64,000 bases of DNA. Source: Isoetes taiwanensis (lineage: Eukaryota; Streptophyta; Lycopodiopsida; Isoetales; Isoetaceae). Location of the stretch: NCBI GenBank assembly GCA_021234155.1, contig JAJEKV010000059.1, positions 3,968,571 to 4,032,570 on the forward strand, in the 5' to 3' direction. A program made the translations under genes and the position numbers. Shown one piece after another: positions 11,889 to 22,861 of the stretch. The first letter of the stretch is position 1, and every line of letters starts with the position of its first letter. Under the pieces are notes generated by a model that was not told the DNA's origin, made no database searches, and saw nothing but the letters and a program-made list of their open reading frames with translations.

Positions 11889-12181
11889 CTTTTTGGGTTG
11901 CCCCTAGGGGGGCAAACCCTTGTTTATGTGGGTATGTGGGCATATTCAGGTATATGCCGGCATATGCCTAGCATATGCTGGTGACTGCTAAAAAACTGTC
12001 TACTGCCTGTAAATGCAATGCTCGGTCATCCAGCCCCATTCCTTCGTTCCTGTGCCCTGTGTTCGGGTCCTGTGTTCGTCGTCATCGTGGTACTAAAGCA
12101 AGCAGCGAGCGATCTTCCATCGGATATATTCTGGCTTCTTCCTTGCGAACCTCCTATTTCCTGTAAACTGGCGGTCACCTG
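11889..12181 (+). repeat. direct repeat, left copy, flanking the gene-fragment region
   Basis: Starts TTTTTGGGTTGCCCCTAGGG, runs through GTATATGCCGGCATATGCCT and ends CTGGCGGTCACCTG. 15309-15443 carries the same beginning, middle and end in the same orientation but lacks about 150 bp present here. Confidence 0.7.
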
Positions 12182-12427
12182 GTAAAGAACTCGACGTCTT
12201 GAAGCCGGTTTCTTTCTTTTGCTGTGCACAGAAATTTTAAGGGGTAGGGGTAGGGCAAGGCAGTCTGCAATCCTCCGGAGCTGCCAAGCATGGGTGTTTG
12301 GTTAGCTGCATGCACTTGATTATAGAATCTCTGACGACAGAATAAGTGGACATTTTTCAAAGTGCCTGAAAGGGCTCATGCTTCTTTAAGATAAGATAAG
12401 ATAAGAAGAGGAGCAGAAGGCACCATT

Positions 12428-12980
12428 GAAGCTACGAGACCGGTCTCTGGATCGATGCAGAACAAGGGAACAATAGATACAGCATTAACATTCATAGAAA
12501 ATGCTGTGGATATGGACATGAAGTTTTCTGCTTCATGGTGTAGGAAGATTCTACCCGCTGCTCAGGAAGTTTATTTGAAAGGGTTACCAGCCTGTTATCC
12601 ATCAGCAATTCACAATGTTAATTTGGAGAAAGCATTGCATGTCTTTAGGTCCAGCGCAAGAGGTCCGGCAGTACAAATTTTTGTAGAAAAGCTTAAGCAA
12701 GATTGCAAGAGTGTGTGGAAGTCTGGAAGGCAATTATGTGATGCACAAAGCTTGACAGGCAACTCCTGCATACATCAGTTGCATTTGGTTTCTGAAGATT
12801 CACAGGATTTGAAAGATAGTGCACCACTTTCTGTCAAATCACATTCTAGTGGGGCTGTATATCTTCATGCTTGTGCATGTGGAAGGTCAAGAAAGCTACG
12901 AGATGATCCATTTGATTATCAATCTGCAAATGTGAAATTTTATCAGTTCCCAAATTGTGAAAATCTTTTACCATCAAGTA
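12428..12980 (+). pseudogene. SMG8: fragment of NMD factor SMG8
   Basis: About 180 codons open in one frame (first ATG 12455). The residues carry hallmark blocks of SMG8, the subunit that with SMG9 holds the SMG1 kinase in check during nonsense-mediated mRNA decay: ARGPAVQIFVEKLKQDC, then WKSGRQLCDAQSLTGNSC and HQLH, then SSGAVYLHACACGRSRKLRD and DPFDYQSANVKFYQF. The match is to the C-terminal half of a protein that is normally much longer. No N-terminal GTPase-like region is present. The frame runs out of SMG8 at LLPSS (12980) directly into an RPB8 exon read in the wrong frame and stops at 13000. A truncated, fused gene fragment is the best reading. Confidence 0.82.
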
Positions 12981-13659
12981 ATCACGGCCATCAATCCTGA
13001 TGGCATGAAATTCGACAAAGGTGTGCCACTTTAGCATTTCGTTTTGATTGTAGTTATATTTTTTTGTTAACAATGTCATCTTTTGCCCTTGTATATTGTC
13101 TATCTTGGGGTCCCAACATTCAATTTTTCAGTGTCCAGAATAGAAGCACACAGTAAGCAGTTTGATATGCACCTGCTGTTAGATGTGAACACAGAAATCT
13201 ATTCCTTATTAGAAGATGCCAAGTTCTTAGTACTTGCATCAACATTATCTTCAGATGGCATCATTGATGATGGTACTCTTGATCAGGTAACCCAGGCTTT
13301 ATCTTTTTATGAATTTTCCTTTTTCTTTGAGTTTTTATCCTTGTATCCTTTTAATTCAGACTGGGACGAAGTCCCTTGCAGACAACTATGAATATATTAT
13401 GTATGGGAAGCTTTACAAGTATTCTGATAATGACAGTGCAAGTAAAGATGTATCCTGCAAATATCACATGCTTCAGTTTTTTTCTGTTGTTTACCTGTAG
13501 AAGTTAAAGTTCTATGATTCCATATCCTTCACTAGGCTTTTTAGAGAAGTTTATGTCTCATTTGAAGGCCTGATAATGAAGCTGAAAGGAGACCCAAATA
13601 ATCTAAACAACTTCCAAATGGATCAACGGATGTATTTGCTAATGAGGCACGTAAAGTAG
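12981..13659 (+). pseudogene. RPB8: RPB8 (RNA polymerase I/II/III shared subunit), copy 1, 5' truncated
   Basis: Exons of the small subunit shared by nuclear RNA polymerases. 12981-13020 encodes ITAINPDGMKFDK. 13132-13286 encodes VSRIEAHSKQFDMHLLLDVN and on to GTLDQ. From 13360 on it reads TGTKSLADNYEYIMYGKLYK. 13545-13659 encodes [16 protein letters not shown] and a C-terminus [15 protein letters not shown] before a TAG stop. Introns with GT/AG ends are kept (13021-13131, 13287-13359), so this is a genomic, not a processed, copy. The first residues (FEDIF in copy 2) are replaced by the SMG8 fragment, and the frames do not match across that junction. The junction before the last exon does not splice cleanly by eye. 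Confidence 0.85.
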
Positions 13660-14227
13660 GGTTTAGGATATATCTCGGTCGAAGCTAAGTACATTTCAGT
13701 ACTTGCAATTTTGTATTTTTCAGTCAGGATTGTTAGAGAATACAATGGATATGTGACTTTAACTGCTACTTCTAGCGTTATTCTCACTCAATGGCAAGCC
13801 TTTCAGGTTTAGAACTTTTGTCGGGAAGCTTGTTCTTCGCGCAGAACCGCAGGCAAGCTTCTGTACACTGGTTTTGTTTCTATCCTTGCCTTTTTTGTCT
13901 TCATACTGGCATTGTCCCGCAGCTTTATGATTCCTAGAATCCTAGTTCATTAAAGGTTTTAATTGCTAAAGCACTCTGTTTCTGTAATTTCTTCTCTGCT
14001 TTATTCGAACATCAATTGCATGCATAGATGTAAAACAGACTGATGCATTATCTTCTGTATGCTTGCATCATTACTTTAAACATTAATATGTTGTGTTGAT
14101 TTTGAGGACTATTAAAAAGTTTTATCTCTTGAACATAACTTAAGCGAGGGTGGTTATTCTTAAAGGTAAGTGTGAAATTGTTGTATTAAGGCACATGTCT
14201 TGTGGCATGGCCAGCCTTCTAGCCTTC
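13660..14227. other. non-coding spacer between RPB8 copies
   Basis: Starts with GGGTTTAGGATATATCTCGG, which reappears after copy 2, so the duplicated unit reaches beyond the stop codon. The rest is T-rich, intron-like and without recognised coding potential. Confidence 0.5.
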
Positions 14228-14848
14228 TGTTCGAGGACATTTTTACAATCACGGCCATCAATCCTGATGGCATGAAATTCGACAAGGGTGTGCCATAACA
14301 ATGTCATCTTTTGCCCTTGTGTATTGTCTATGTTGGGGTCCCAACATTCAATTTTTCAGTGTCCAGAATAGAAGCACACAGTGAGTGGTTTGATATGCAC
14401 CTGCTGTTAGATGTGAACACAGAAATTCCTTATTAGAAGATGCCAAGTTCAAGTTAGTACTTGCATCAACATTATCTTCAGATGGCATCATTGATGATGG
14501 TACTTTTGATCAGGTAACCCAGGCTTTATCTTTTTATGAATGTATCCTTTTGATTCAGACTGGGACGAAGTCCCTTGCAGACAACCATGAATATGTTATG
14601 TATGGGAAGCTTTACAAGTATTCTGATAATGACAATGCAAGTAAAGATGTATCCTGCAAATATGCTTCAGTTTTTTTCTGTTGTTTACCTGTAGAAGTTA
14701 AAGTTCTATGATTCCATAGTCCTTCACTAGGCTTTTAGAGAAGTTTATGACTCATTTTGAGGTCTGATAATGAAGCTGAAAGGAGACCCAAATAATCTAA
14801 ACAACTTCCAAATGGATCAACGGATTGCTAATGAGGCACGTAAAGTAG
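14228..14848 (+). pseudogene. RPB8: RPB8, copy 2, frame-disrupted
   Basis: A second copy of the same RPB8 exons. 14228-14285 encodes LFEDIFTITAINPDGMKFDK, including the N-terminal FEDIF block missing from copy 1. The second exon (from about 14364) has lost bases around 14425 (GAAATTCCTTATTAG), which brings a stop into frame. A small insertion follows at 14450. The YEYIMYGKLYK block reads HEYVMYGKLYK here. The last exon lost TGTATT before the LANEARK end. The losses are incompatible with function. Apart from these, it is over 90 percent identical to copy 1. Confidence 0.82.
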
Positions 14849-15308
14849 CGTTTAGGATATATCTCGGTCGAAGCTAAGTACATTTCAAGCTAAGTACATT
14901 TCAGTACTTGCAATATTGTATATTTCAGTCAGGATTGTTAGAGAATACAAAGTTATTGTGTCCTTTGTTCAGCTTATAAATGATAAGACAATGAACATGG
15001 GACATTTTGTTTTTTCTACCCCTGCTCGACAAACACAATACAAAATGTTAAATGCATCTAAATCGTCTACCATAACGCTTTAGCCCCCACCATAACGCTT
15101 TAGCCCCCAACAATCTGGGTCCTTCACACCCACCTCACAAACAAATCTTTGGCCCTATTGGAGACCTTGGTTATTCTTCCCCCTCATTGAAAACAAGTGG
15201 AAAATAGAAAATGGAAAGAAAAAAGCAAAAAAATGTCAAAAACATTGTCGGAAATCGTTTCTACCATTGAAAAACACCACAATAACCGGCAAAAAGACAA
15301 TCGTGGAA

Positions 15309-15443
15309 TTTTTGGGTTCCCCTAGGGGGCAAATCCTTGCTTATGTGGGTTTCTGGCATGTCCTAGGTATATGCTGGAATATACCTAGGATGTGCTGGTA
15401 ACTGCTCCAAACCTATTATTCCCTATAAATTGGTGGTCACCTG
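15309..15443 (+). repeat. direct repeat, right copy
   Basis: Starts TTTTTGGGTTCCCCTAGGGG and ends TTGGTGGTCACCTG. Direct partner of 11889-12181. Together they bracket the SMG8/RPB8 fragments. Confidence 0.7.
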
Positions 15444-17379
15444 CGTTCTCGATCGGATGTTTCAACTGGAATGGCTACTTCTCTGCTCCCAGCGCGGGGG
15501 CTCCAGAGGCGAAATAATGGTCCTAAATATCCAAAGGTAGTTTTCTTTGTAAAGCTAATGTGTCGTATGGTTGGCATTTAAGACTAACTCTAGAAGAAAT
15601 TAGGCTATCTGTTAAGCTTCAATATTGATAAGTAAATGCTTTTAGAAATTTGAAACACATGCCGAGCACCAAAGATTTTTTCAGGCCAATTCCCATAGAG
15701 TCATGGTATCAAGTATTCTATTGTTTTGAAGTAGCAATTTTGATTGATTGTGAAAACATGACTTTGAAGTATGATTTAAACCACTTCACCCTCCGGCTAT
15801 GGACGGCTGAAGTTGATAAACTATGTGAGTACCAATGTGATTTGAGCAATGTGATATGTTCAAATATGTATTTGTGTGAGCCACCCATCTTGGCTATAAA
15901 ATTCCAATAATTCTAATTTCCTACTGCCCAATACTTTTACAAAGACATAGCGAGGGCTTTCAAGAACTTAAACCGGGGAAAGGTGCTTCTTTATATCCTT
16001 CTGTTCACACACAAGCCTGTTTTTGGTTTTTAACACAGACAATTCTAAACTGCATGACTATATTTTATGACGAATATAGATGTTATGATCCAGGTACGAA
16101 TTATCAAGGCAGGGTAGGCTGGGCCAAAGATTTGAACTACGATGAGGTGAATCTAACTATATCCCTTTAGCTGGGCTATTCAATACAGTTGACAGCACTA
16201 ATTTAATGCAGCACTAATTTAATGCAGACACAAAGGTCTCAAACTTATTGAATTGGATTGTTGTTGACAAAGCTCTACATTGTTCGAGCTTGGAAAGAAG
16301 AACCCATTATAGAAAATTTGTCTGATGTGCTTTTTGTAGAAAATTTGTTCTTGGAGCGTGCAGCATAGAGCATTCTACAGATGTTTGCTATTGGCATAAT
16401 GTTTACTAGGATGCAATTGCATGGAATATAACTTTTTCTAGATTGTGCAGCTATGGCAATCCAAAAGGTGCCTAGAACAGTGTTGCTCACTGAGATCATT
16501 TTATTGCCAAATAAGCAAATTTTTTGTGTACCAATAACATCTTCTATTATTTTGTTTAAAGTTACTGCATGTTATGCAAATTATATATGAATGCTAAGCC
16601 TATATCAGTTATGGAACAATCTTAGTCCAACGCGAGCATTAACAAATCCAAAATGCAAATGAAGCATTGCTACCATATCATATCATTTCGGTCATTCTGT
16701 TTCAGATTTTCCTTTTCCAAATAGATGGCAAGGAATATAACCTGTAAGAGTATCTCAAAATGCGAGACATTGTGATTTGCAGACATGTTTATGCTTCGCA
16801 TATATGTACATACTCCAAAAGGTCTAATTCTAAGTGTTGCTACAGATTATCAAATGTAACTTTGTAACACACATGTGTTTGGGACAAGAAGATAGAGTAA
16901 TTGTCTAAATAATATAGCAGCGCCATTTAACAAATCTAGCATGAGGATCATTTTTGTCCACTCTGGCACTCTGGCATAAGGATGTTAAAACCATTTGTGT
17001 GCTACAAAGCACTGTATATGGTGCATGTTTACTGGACACTTCTCATCATATGATATACTGGTCTTTGAACCAATTCATTGAAAAATTCAAATTTGAAAAC
17101 ATTACTTTGAACTATGATTTAAGCCACTCCACCCTCCGGCCATGGAGGGCAACCCTCCGTGCGCAGCACCTTGTTTTTTTTGCTTTCATGTCAAAGCAAG
17201 TTGTTGTGATGTCCAATATTTTGTTAAAATGCAAGTAGATCATTGTGTTTGATGTCCAACATTTGATTATAATACATGCTTATATTAACTAAGTATAGTA
17301 GTCTTCGTCAAATTGATGTCTTTTGACAAGAAAGTAATACCCCGCCCCTTGACAAGCAAGTTAATTTAATTTATTGTAC
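15444..17379. other. no gene recognised; dispersed repeat pieces
   Basis: Short open frames only. 15755-15810 and 17095-17170 share the phrase TTTGAACTATGATTTAA...CCACCCTCCGGC. The piece GAGGGCAACCCTCCGTGCGCAGCACCTTG (17146-17174) returns at 54483-54511, marking a dispersed repeat. Nothing else is identified. Confidence 0.45.
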
Positions 17380-18085
17380 TTAATTTATGGTTTGCCCGTT
17401 GGGCTGTGCAACCAGAGCACTGCTGATGCTTGCCAGTTCTGATCCTGAGCTTTTGCAACAATATCTCAATGGTCGTTTTTCTCAAAAGATATGGGACGCC
17501 TTGATTACTTTGGCCCAAGTGTGGCGGGTCATTATCATGCACACATAAATCCCACCTTGGCACGGGGCCCCAAGCTTATTTGCTTGCTTCATTGTCCAGA
17601 ACAAGCTTGTAGCTATTGCATCAATTGTACGGGATCCCACAGACTCACGGATTGAGGCGGGTAGATGGGAGCGGCCGCAATTGCCTTGAGAAGCGAGACT
17701 ATGTGTCTGTTGCGATTCTGAGGTTATTGAAGATGAAAGCCATACTCTTCCGAGTTGCCACGCTTTTGAGATAGTCAGGAATCATTTTTTGACCTTAGCA
17801 TTCCATTCCACGCTTCCACAACTTCTCAGAGCACCATCGTGCATGACTTGGCATTATACATACTTGAGGTTCTAGATAACGTCGCAATTCTTGAGCCCTC
17901 GGTAGTCATTATCTCCGCTTGTCTAGTATCATCATTCACGCAAGGTTTTCCCTTGAAAACCTTTCGAGGCAGGGGTTTTTTAATCCTAGTGGTAATGATT
18001 GTACTAGCCCATTGTATGGGTCCCATGACCTATTGGTCTCCGTGGACGTTAAAAAATTTATTCTATTCTATTCTATTCTATCCAA
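17380..18085 (+). pseudogene. LINE 3' fragment with conserved tail
   Basis: Broken frames encode the C-terminal part of a LINE ORF2. The knuckle LCVCCDSEVIEDESHTLPSC lies at about 17700-17760 and is very close to the one at 42.2 kb. The 3' untranslated end (17960-18060) contains GGGGTTTTTTAATCC, then GGGTCCCATGACCTATTGGTCTC and TGGACGTTAAAAAA, and ends in (TTCTA)n at 18059-18082. The same 3' end occurs at 41.7 and 42.6 kb with other short tandem tails. Confidence 0.82.
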
Positions 18086-18714
18086 ATGTTCATGAATATT
18101 AAGAGCTAAAATGTGGAACTCTTGGAAAGGTATGTTTATCACCTACTTTGAAGGACTTATAAGGCTTCATACCTATAAGCCAGGGCATGCTGATAACAAA
18201 TAAACATTGTTAGCTAAAAATAATTGAAATGTTACTTTGCTAAGTTATCAAAATACTCTAGATAGGCAGATGTTTTAGCAGTCCTAATGATAACGTGTTG
18301 ACAGAAAGAATTTATATAGATAGATGATTTAGTGAGAATAGAACGGAGGTCCCAAATTGGAACTGGCTCCAAAACCTATTGACAAGCTGCAATTTTAATA
18401 TGAATCAAAAAAATTGGCATCTTAATTGCATACTCCAACATGCTCATGCCACCATTACGCTGAAATTTTAGCCTTCGTAATAGTTGAACATTTTATTCTA
18501 ACGAACCAACCATGAACATAAATATTTTAAATATCTATAGAAATTTCCAATTCTAATTAAAGCCTATTCCTTATACTTCTTTGTATCTATCAATGTTTTA
18601 ACAATGTTTAACCTAATTTTTAAAAATCTAAGTTGAGGACACATCAGTGGTCATGAGTGTTGCATAATCAATAGATCTTTTCCTATTGGAAAACATGAAG
18701 TAAGAATTGTACAA
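18086..18714. other. no gene recognised
   Basis: AT-rich sequence with stops in all frames, ending at the GTCTC target duplication of the gypsy element. Confidence 0.5.
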
Positions 18715-18719
18715 GTCTC

Positions 18720-19305
18720 TGTTTGGGGTCTGGGTTCGGGAACTCCTGCAAGACAGCCCTCGGTGAGGACCCTTGGATCGAACAGGAGAATCCGGGAGCT
18801 ATGTCACGCGGGATTTGCAAGAGAAAACGAGGAAAAGAGAAAAGAAAACAACAAGAACAATGAGATCACAATAATAAGCTTCCTTGAAGTCAATGAAGAT
18901 ACATGAGCTCTCGCAATCGAGAGAAAACTGAACTGAGACAAGACTCAAAACTCGTCTAAAAACTAGAGCGCTAGCTCTACTCATATATATAGTACAATGG
19001 CCTTTGGCCCAATATAGACACTCTGACTGATCTCGGTGCCGACTCCTGGAAGGAGGCCTGATTTGCAGGAATGCTGGCGGTGCCTCTTGAAAAGCTGAAA
19101 TCACGCCGACGCCGATGCGCGTGACGGGCCGTCACTTGTCCGGAAGCCCGCCTCTTGTTGACGCCAGGCGTGGTCTTTGTCTGCGTGGTTTGCTTGGTCT
19201 TCTGCTGAGCCTTTGACGACTGACCCGTGCCTGGTTGCGGGCTCTTGGCCTTGACTTGGTCCGTCGTATGCATGAATAGTCCCTGCACTGAGGCTGGGAC
19301 TAACG
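18720..19305 (-). repeat. 3' LTR of gypsy element (minus orientation)
   Basis: 586 bp. The first 360 bp (plus reading) differ from the other LTR by about one base. Differences cluster in 19085-19185, where CCGACGCCGATGCGCGTGAC faces CTGACGCTGACGCAGGCGGTGAC. Confidence 0.92.
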
Positions 19306-22300
19306 CCCCACCAAACGACACTTTCGAGTTGAAGAAATGGAGGAAGGGATTCCGAGGGCGGGAAGCCAGCAGTTTGAAAATGATCCTCACGGGAATGAGG
19401 ACGGGCGCCATTATGGTAAGTGCTAATGAGGTCCTGACGTATTTGAAGAGCGTCAGGAGTGGTGAGCCCAAGGGCAGGATCTGCATCAATAAGGAAGTGA
19501 GAGCACACCATATCTTCCAAGGCCGCATGTGCTTCGGAAGGAACGAACTGGCACTCCATGAGAAGGCGGTCACTGAGACCAATGCGACCGGCATTCGGGT
19601 TCGCGATAAAAGATTGGGACTTGCCGATTTAAAGAGCTTACGAGGATGCACTTGAGAGCAGCACAGAAGCCAGCTTGACGGTGAACTGAAGGATCTGGTG
19701 AGGTGGCGGCATTCTGTAAGAAGGTATCAAGACCATGAAGAGCATCAGCAGGTCGTTGCCAACCACGCTAATTAGCAATATAGATCCAATTCTCAGTAGT
19801 GTCCAAGGTGGCATGATCCTCCCAATTGGAGCATCTGACAAATCTGGGATCCCACCGGAGATCCGTCGAGATCTGAGGTGGAGTTGAGCCAGCATGGCCA
19901 TCCAGGACCTTGGTCCAAAAGGGAAGACGCCAATCAGAGGTAAGAAACCGGGGGCGTGGAGGGGCATCCAAGGAAGCATATGGAGAAGGAGCCATGCCCG
20001 TGGGTGTGGGATGCTGAGCCTGCTCCCTGAATTCACTGACTAGGTCTGGATCAAGAGCTTTGCACCATCTATCCCATTCAAAAGTAGATAGTTGAGTATA
20101 GACAGGAGGACTATCCCATCCCGTGGGTACTGTCTTGCTATCCAGAATGGCACGCAATTGATTGTAGCCTGCCAAATGCTGCATATAAACTTGGGCAAAC
20201 GGAAGATCCTCAGGATGCCCAAGATTCTTTCGCACCTGTTCCAGCGTTTCGGCTTGCCAGAGAGGTAAATGATGAGCAAGCTCTGGCATGTACTCCTGAT
20301 GAAGGGCGTGAGTCCGATCATGATCTGCCAGATAGAGGTTGCTATCCAAGAGCAACCATTGAACCTGTGAGTCACCCTGAAAGTTCTGATGTGGCCCGTC
20401 ACGAAATTTGTCCTGGGTATCAGCCAGATAAAAGTCATGGAAGATGTACACCATCGGCTGGACAACTCGGAAAGTGATTAAATCAGGGTCCTCACAGTGA
20501 AGGAGGTCGAAGACCAAAAGGGCGCAGAGCAAACCTTTGTCTGCTATTGAGAGGTCCGGCCAGATCCAAAAAAAATCCTCACTGCGTAGGGGACATCAAC
20601 GTGACCATCGGCGGCGTACCACTTGAAAAGAAAGTAGTGGCGTCGGGCAACCACATAATCCAGGTAACTGGAAGGAATAGCAAAATCCACAGACGTGTGG
20701 ATACCAAGACTAAAGTAGCCTTCCCCGTTTGGTTTGGGCCTCTTGGCAGATTGAGCGGCTTGAAAGTTGATTTTCAAGATCACGGATCCGGTTGTCCTTT
20801 TCTAACAGAAGACGTGACTGCTCACGGACCCGTTTCTGAGGAAGCGTGGCATGTGAAGAGGATTGCCCGGGAGAGTTGAGGCGCAGCGTGGCAATCTCGG
20901 CGTCATCAATAATTTTCTGTTTCTGAGCCTCCGTAAGCTGATCCTGGAGGGACGTCAATTGATTGGTCAGCGTGGAAAGCTGAGCTTCTAATGAGGTGAG
21001 GCAAGCATCACGCTCGGTCAGATCATGAACTTGAGTGCGGTAAGTCTGAGAAAGTTCTGCATACAAGGTGTCGAGCTTAGCAATGTCTCTCTCCTTGTCA
21101 CCCAGGAGGGTGTCCTTGGTCTTGTTCTGCTCCAACAATTCCTGAATGGTGGTTTGTAATCGAGCTTCCTGATCCAGCAAAAGCGGCTGTTCTGATCATG
21201 GGCAGTCTTGAGATCCTCACAGGCCCGTAAAAATGCCTCGTGCTTTTCTTGAAGCTGTGTCTCCAGTGTGTGAACTTGCGTGGTAGCAGCTTGAAGGTCT
21301 CGGTGAACCGCATCTGAGGCCTCTAGGGACGCCTGAACACCATTCATGAGAGCGTCCTGGGATTCTTGTAACTTTAGGGTAGCAGCTTGAACATCCTGCT
21401 GATATTGATACAGGAGCTGGCGAGGATGTGGAGGTGGAGGGCCCTGTGGTGGCCGTGTTTGGGACGTCTGGGAGACATGACGAGAAGTGGAGGGCGTGGC
21501 TTCAGAGGAGGAAGAGGAAACAGTGACGTGCGTGTGGTTTTGTTGATCATGACCAGGAGAAGTCTGGCGTGAGGGTGCAGCCTGTTGGTTGTGAGGAAGT
21601 GAATGTAGAGAGCGCTGAGTGGAGGCATGAGAAATGGAAGGGGACATAGGAACAGGAAGATAATGGCGAATGAGAGCTTGAAGATGACCACCCACCGAAA
21701 CTTCAGAGACAGAGGAGGGGGCAGCCCGAAGGCGATCTACTTCTTGTAGGAGTCGGTAAAACAACATTTGTGGCCAATCAAGAAAGTGAGTGGAGCAGAC
21801 AGCCGTGATAACCACATTGTAGAATGGTTTATTGATATGGGTGTTCTTGATAGAATACCCAAGGAATTTGCGCCAGAGAAACTTGACAAAAGTGTCATGG
21901 GGCCTCGCGATATTTGTGAGGCGGTGCATGTTCGCTTGATATTGAACAGCACCAAACTCAGTGACATCTATGTCCTGTAAAGCGGCCCAAGAGAAAGAAG
22001 GTGTTTGCAAAGGAACATGGAATACCTCAGAAATCAGGGGCTGCGTAAGCAAGATCGTGGTGCCATCGACCACAGTAGCAAAGCCTTCTGGGCGGTTGAC
22101 GATATTAGCCACAAACTGCTTCAATTGGTCTGGATTTGGTGCCGGAAGGTCCATTTGTGAGAATTCATAAAGCTTGTGGCGTTCCGCAACTTCCCGATTT
22201 GGTCCAACGAGGGCTTCCCGAAAGGTGGGCGTTAAGAAAGACACAGACTCGAAAAGAGCCGGATCCCTGGGAGTAGAAGCTTGCAGGGTCGGAAATTTGG

Positions 22301-22310
22301 GTGCAGGAAC
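19306..22310 (-). pseudogene. extra long ORF downstream of gypsy pol
   Basis: Lies between integrase and the 3' LTR. Its natural start appears to be the ACCATGG context at 27244-27250, just outside the copia insertion, and the frame resumes at 22310. The N-terminal ~220 residues (PDQLKQFVANIVNRPEGFAT, ISEVFHVPLQTPSFSWAAL, FVKFLWRKFLGYSI) weakly resemble the plant retroelement 'putative transposon protein' domain. A Gln/Glu/Leu-rich coiled coil follows (about 21370-20790), then a Trp- and aromatic-rich C-terminal part (20530-19770, 19560-19306). At least three frameshifts (near 21180, 20750, 19770) break it. Length without insertions is about 1,000 codons. It is not an obvious envelope: I see no signal peptide or membrane anchor. 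Confidence 0.7.
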
Positions 22311-22831
22311 TGTTGAAATTATGGTCATAGTCATGCCTTATTTTCAATAGCGACATTTGGTATAAGCTGTTGTAAGACACGTGTTGGAGAAATTGGAAAA
22401 GGGGCGAGAGGCGAGAGAACAAAAGGGGGAACAGAGGAAGAAGATCGGGGAGGTGGTTTTGGCATCGACGCGGTATGGGCGTTGTGAGATGGAGACGTAT
22501 CCTCAAGAGCCCGTGGAAGAGCGGATAGGAGCCATAACCGAGGCCGCGAGAAGAAGCCGTGATAGCGTAAGAACTGGTTGAAGATTTCTACCGTTGAAGA
22601 CTTCGCCTCGCTGCGTAAGAACTCGTCACCGTTGGTTGCGCATTTCGGGCCGAAATGAAGAACCGGCCGGCAATTGCTTGAAGGTTGTGCTCGCTTTTCT
22701 AGCCGGATTATTGAAGGTGTGCGAATCACTTATAGAAGAGAAGATATTGGAGGGAGAATTGTGTTGGAGCCCGAGTAGTGGAATTAATCTTGGGTTCAAA
22801 TCCTGTGCTCGATACCTTCGTGATTCTAACA
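22311..22831 (+). repeat. 5' LTR of nested copia element
   Basis: 521 bp, TG...CA. Differs from the 3' LTR by many small indels and substitutions, mostly in the GC-rich middle. Confidence 0.92.
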
Positions 22832-22861
22832 AAGGGTATCGTGAGCTTTTAAGTTTGTAAG

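Noticed and set aside
11889-15443. Helitron around the SMG8/RPB8 fragments
   Set aside because: I could not find a CTRR end with a preceding hairpin or a TC start at the borders, so the mechanism is left open.
19306-22310. Extra gypsy ORF as an envelope gene
   Set aside because: No signal peptide, no membrane anchor and no cysteine-rich ectodomain. The coiled coil alone is not enough.
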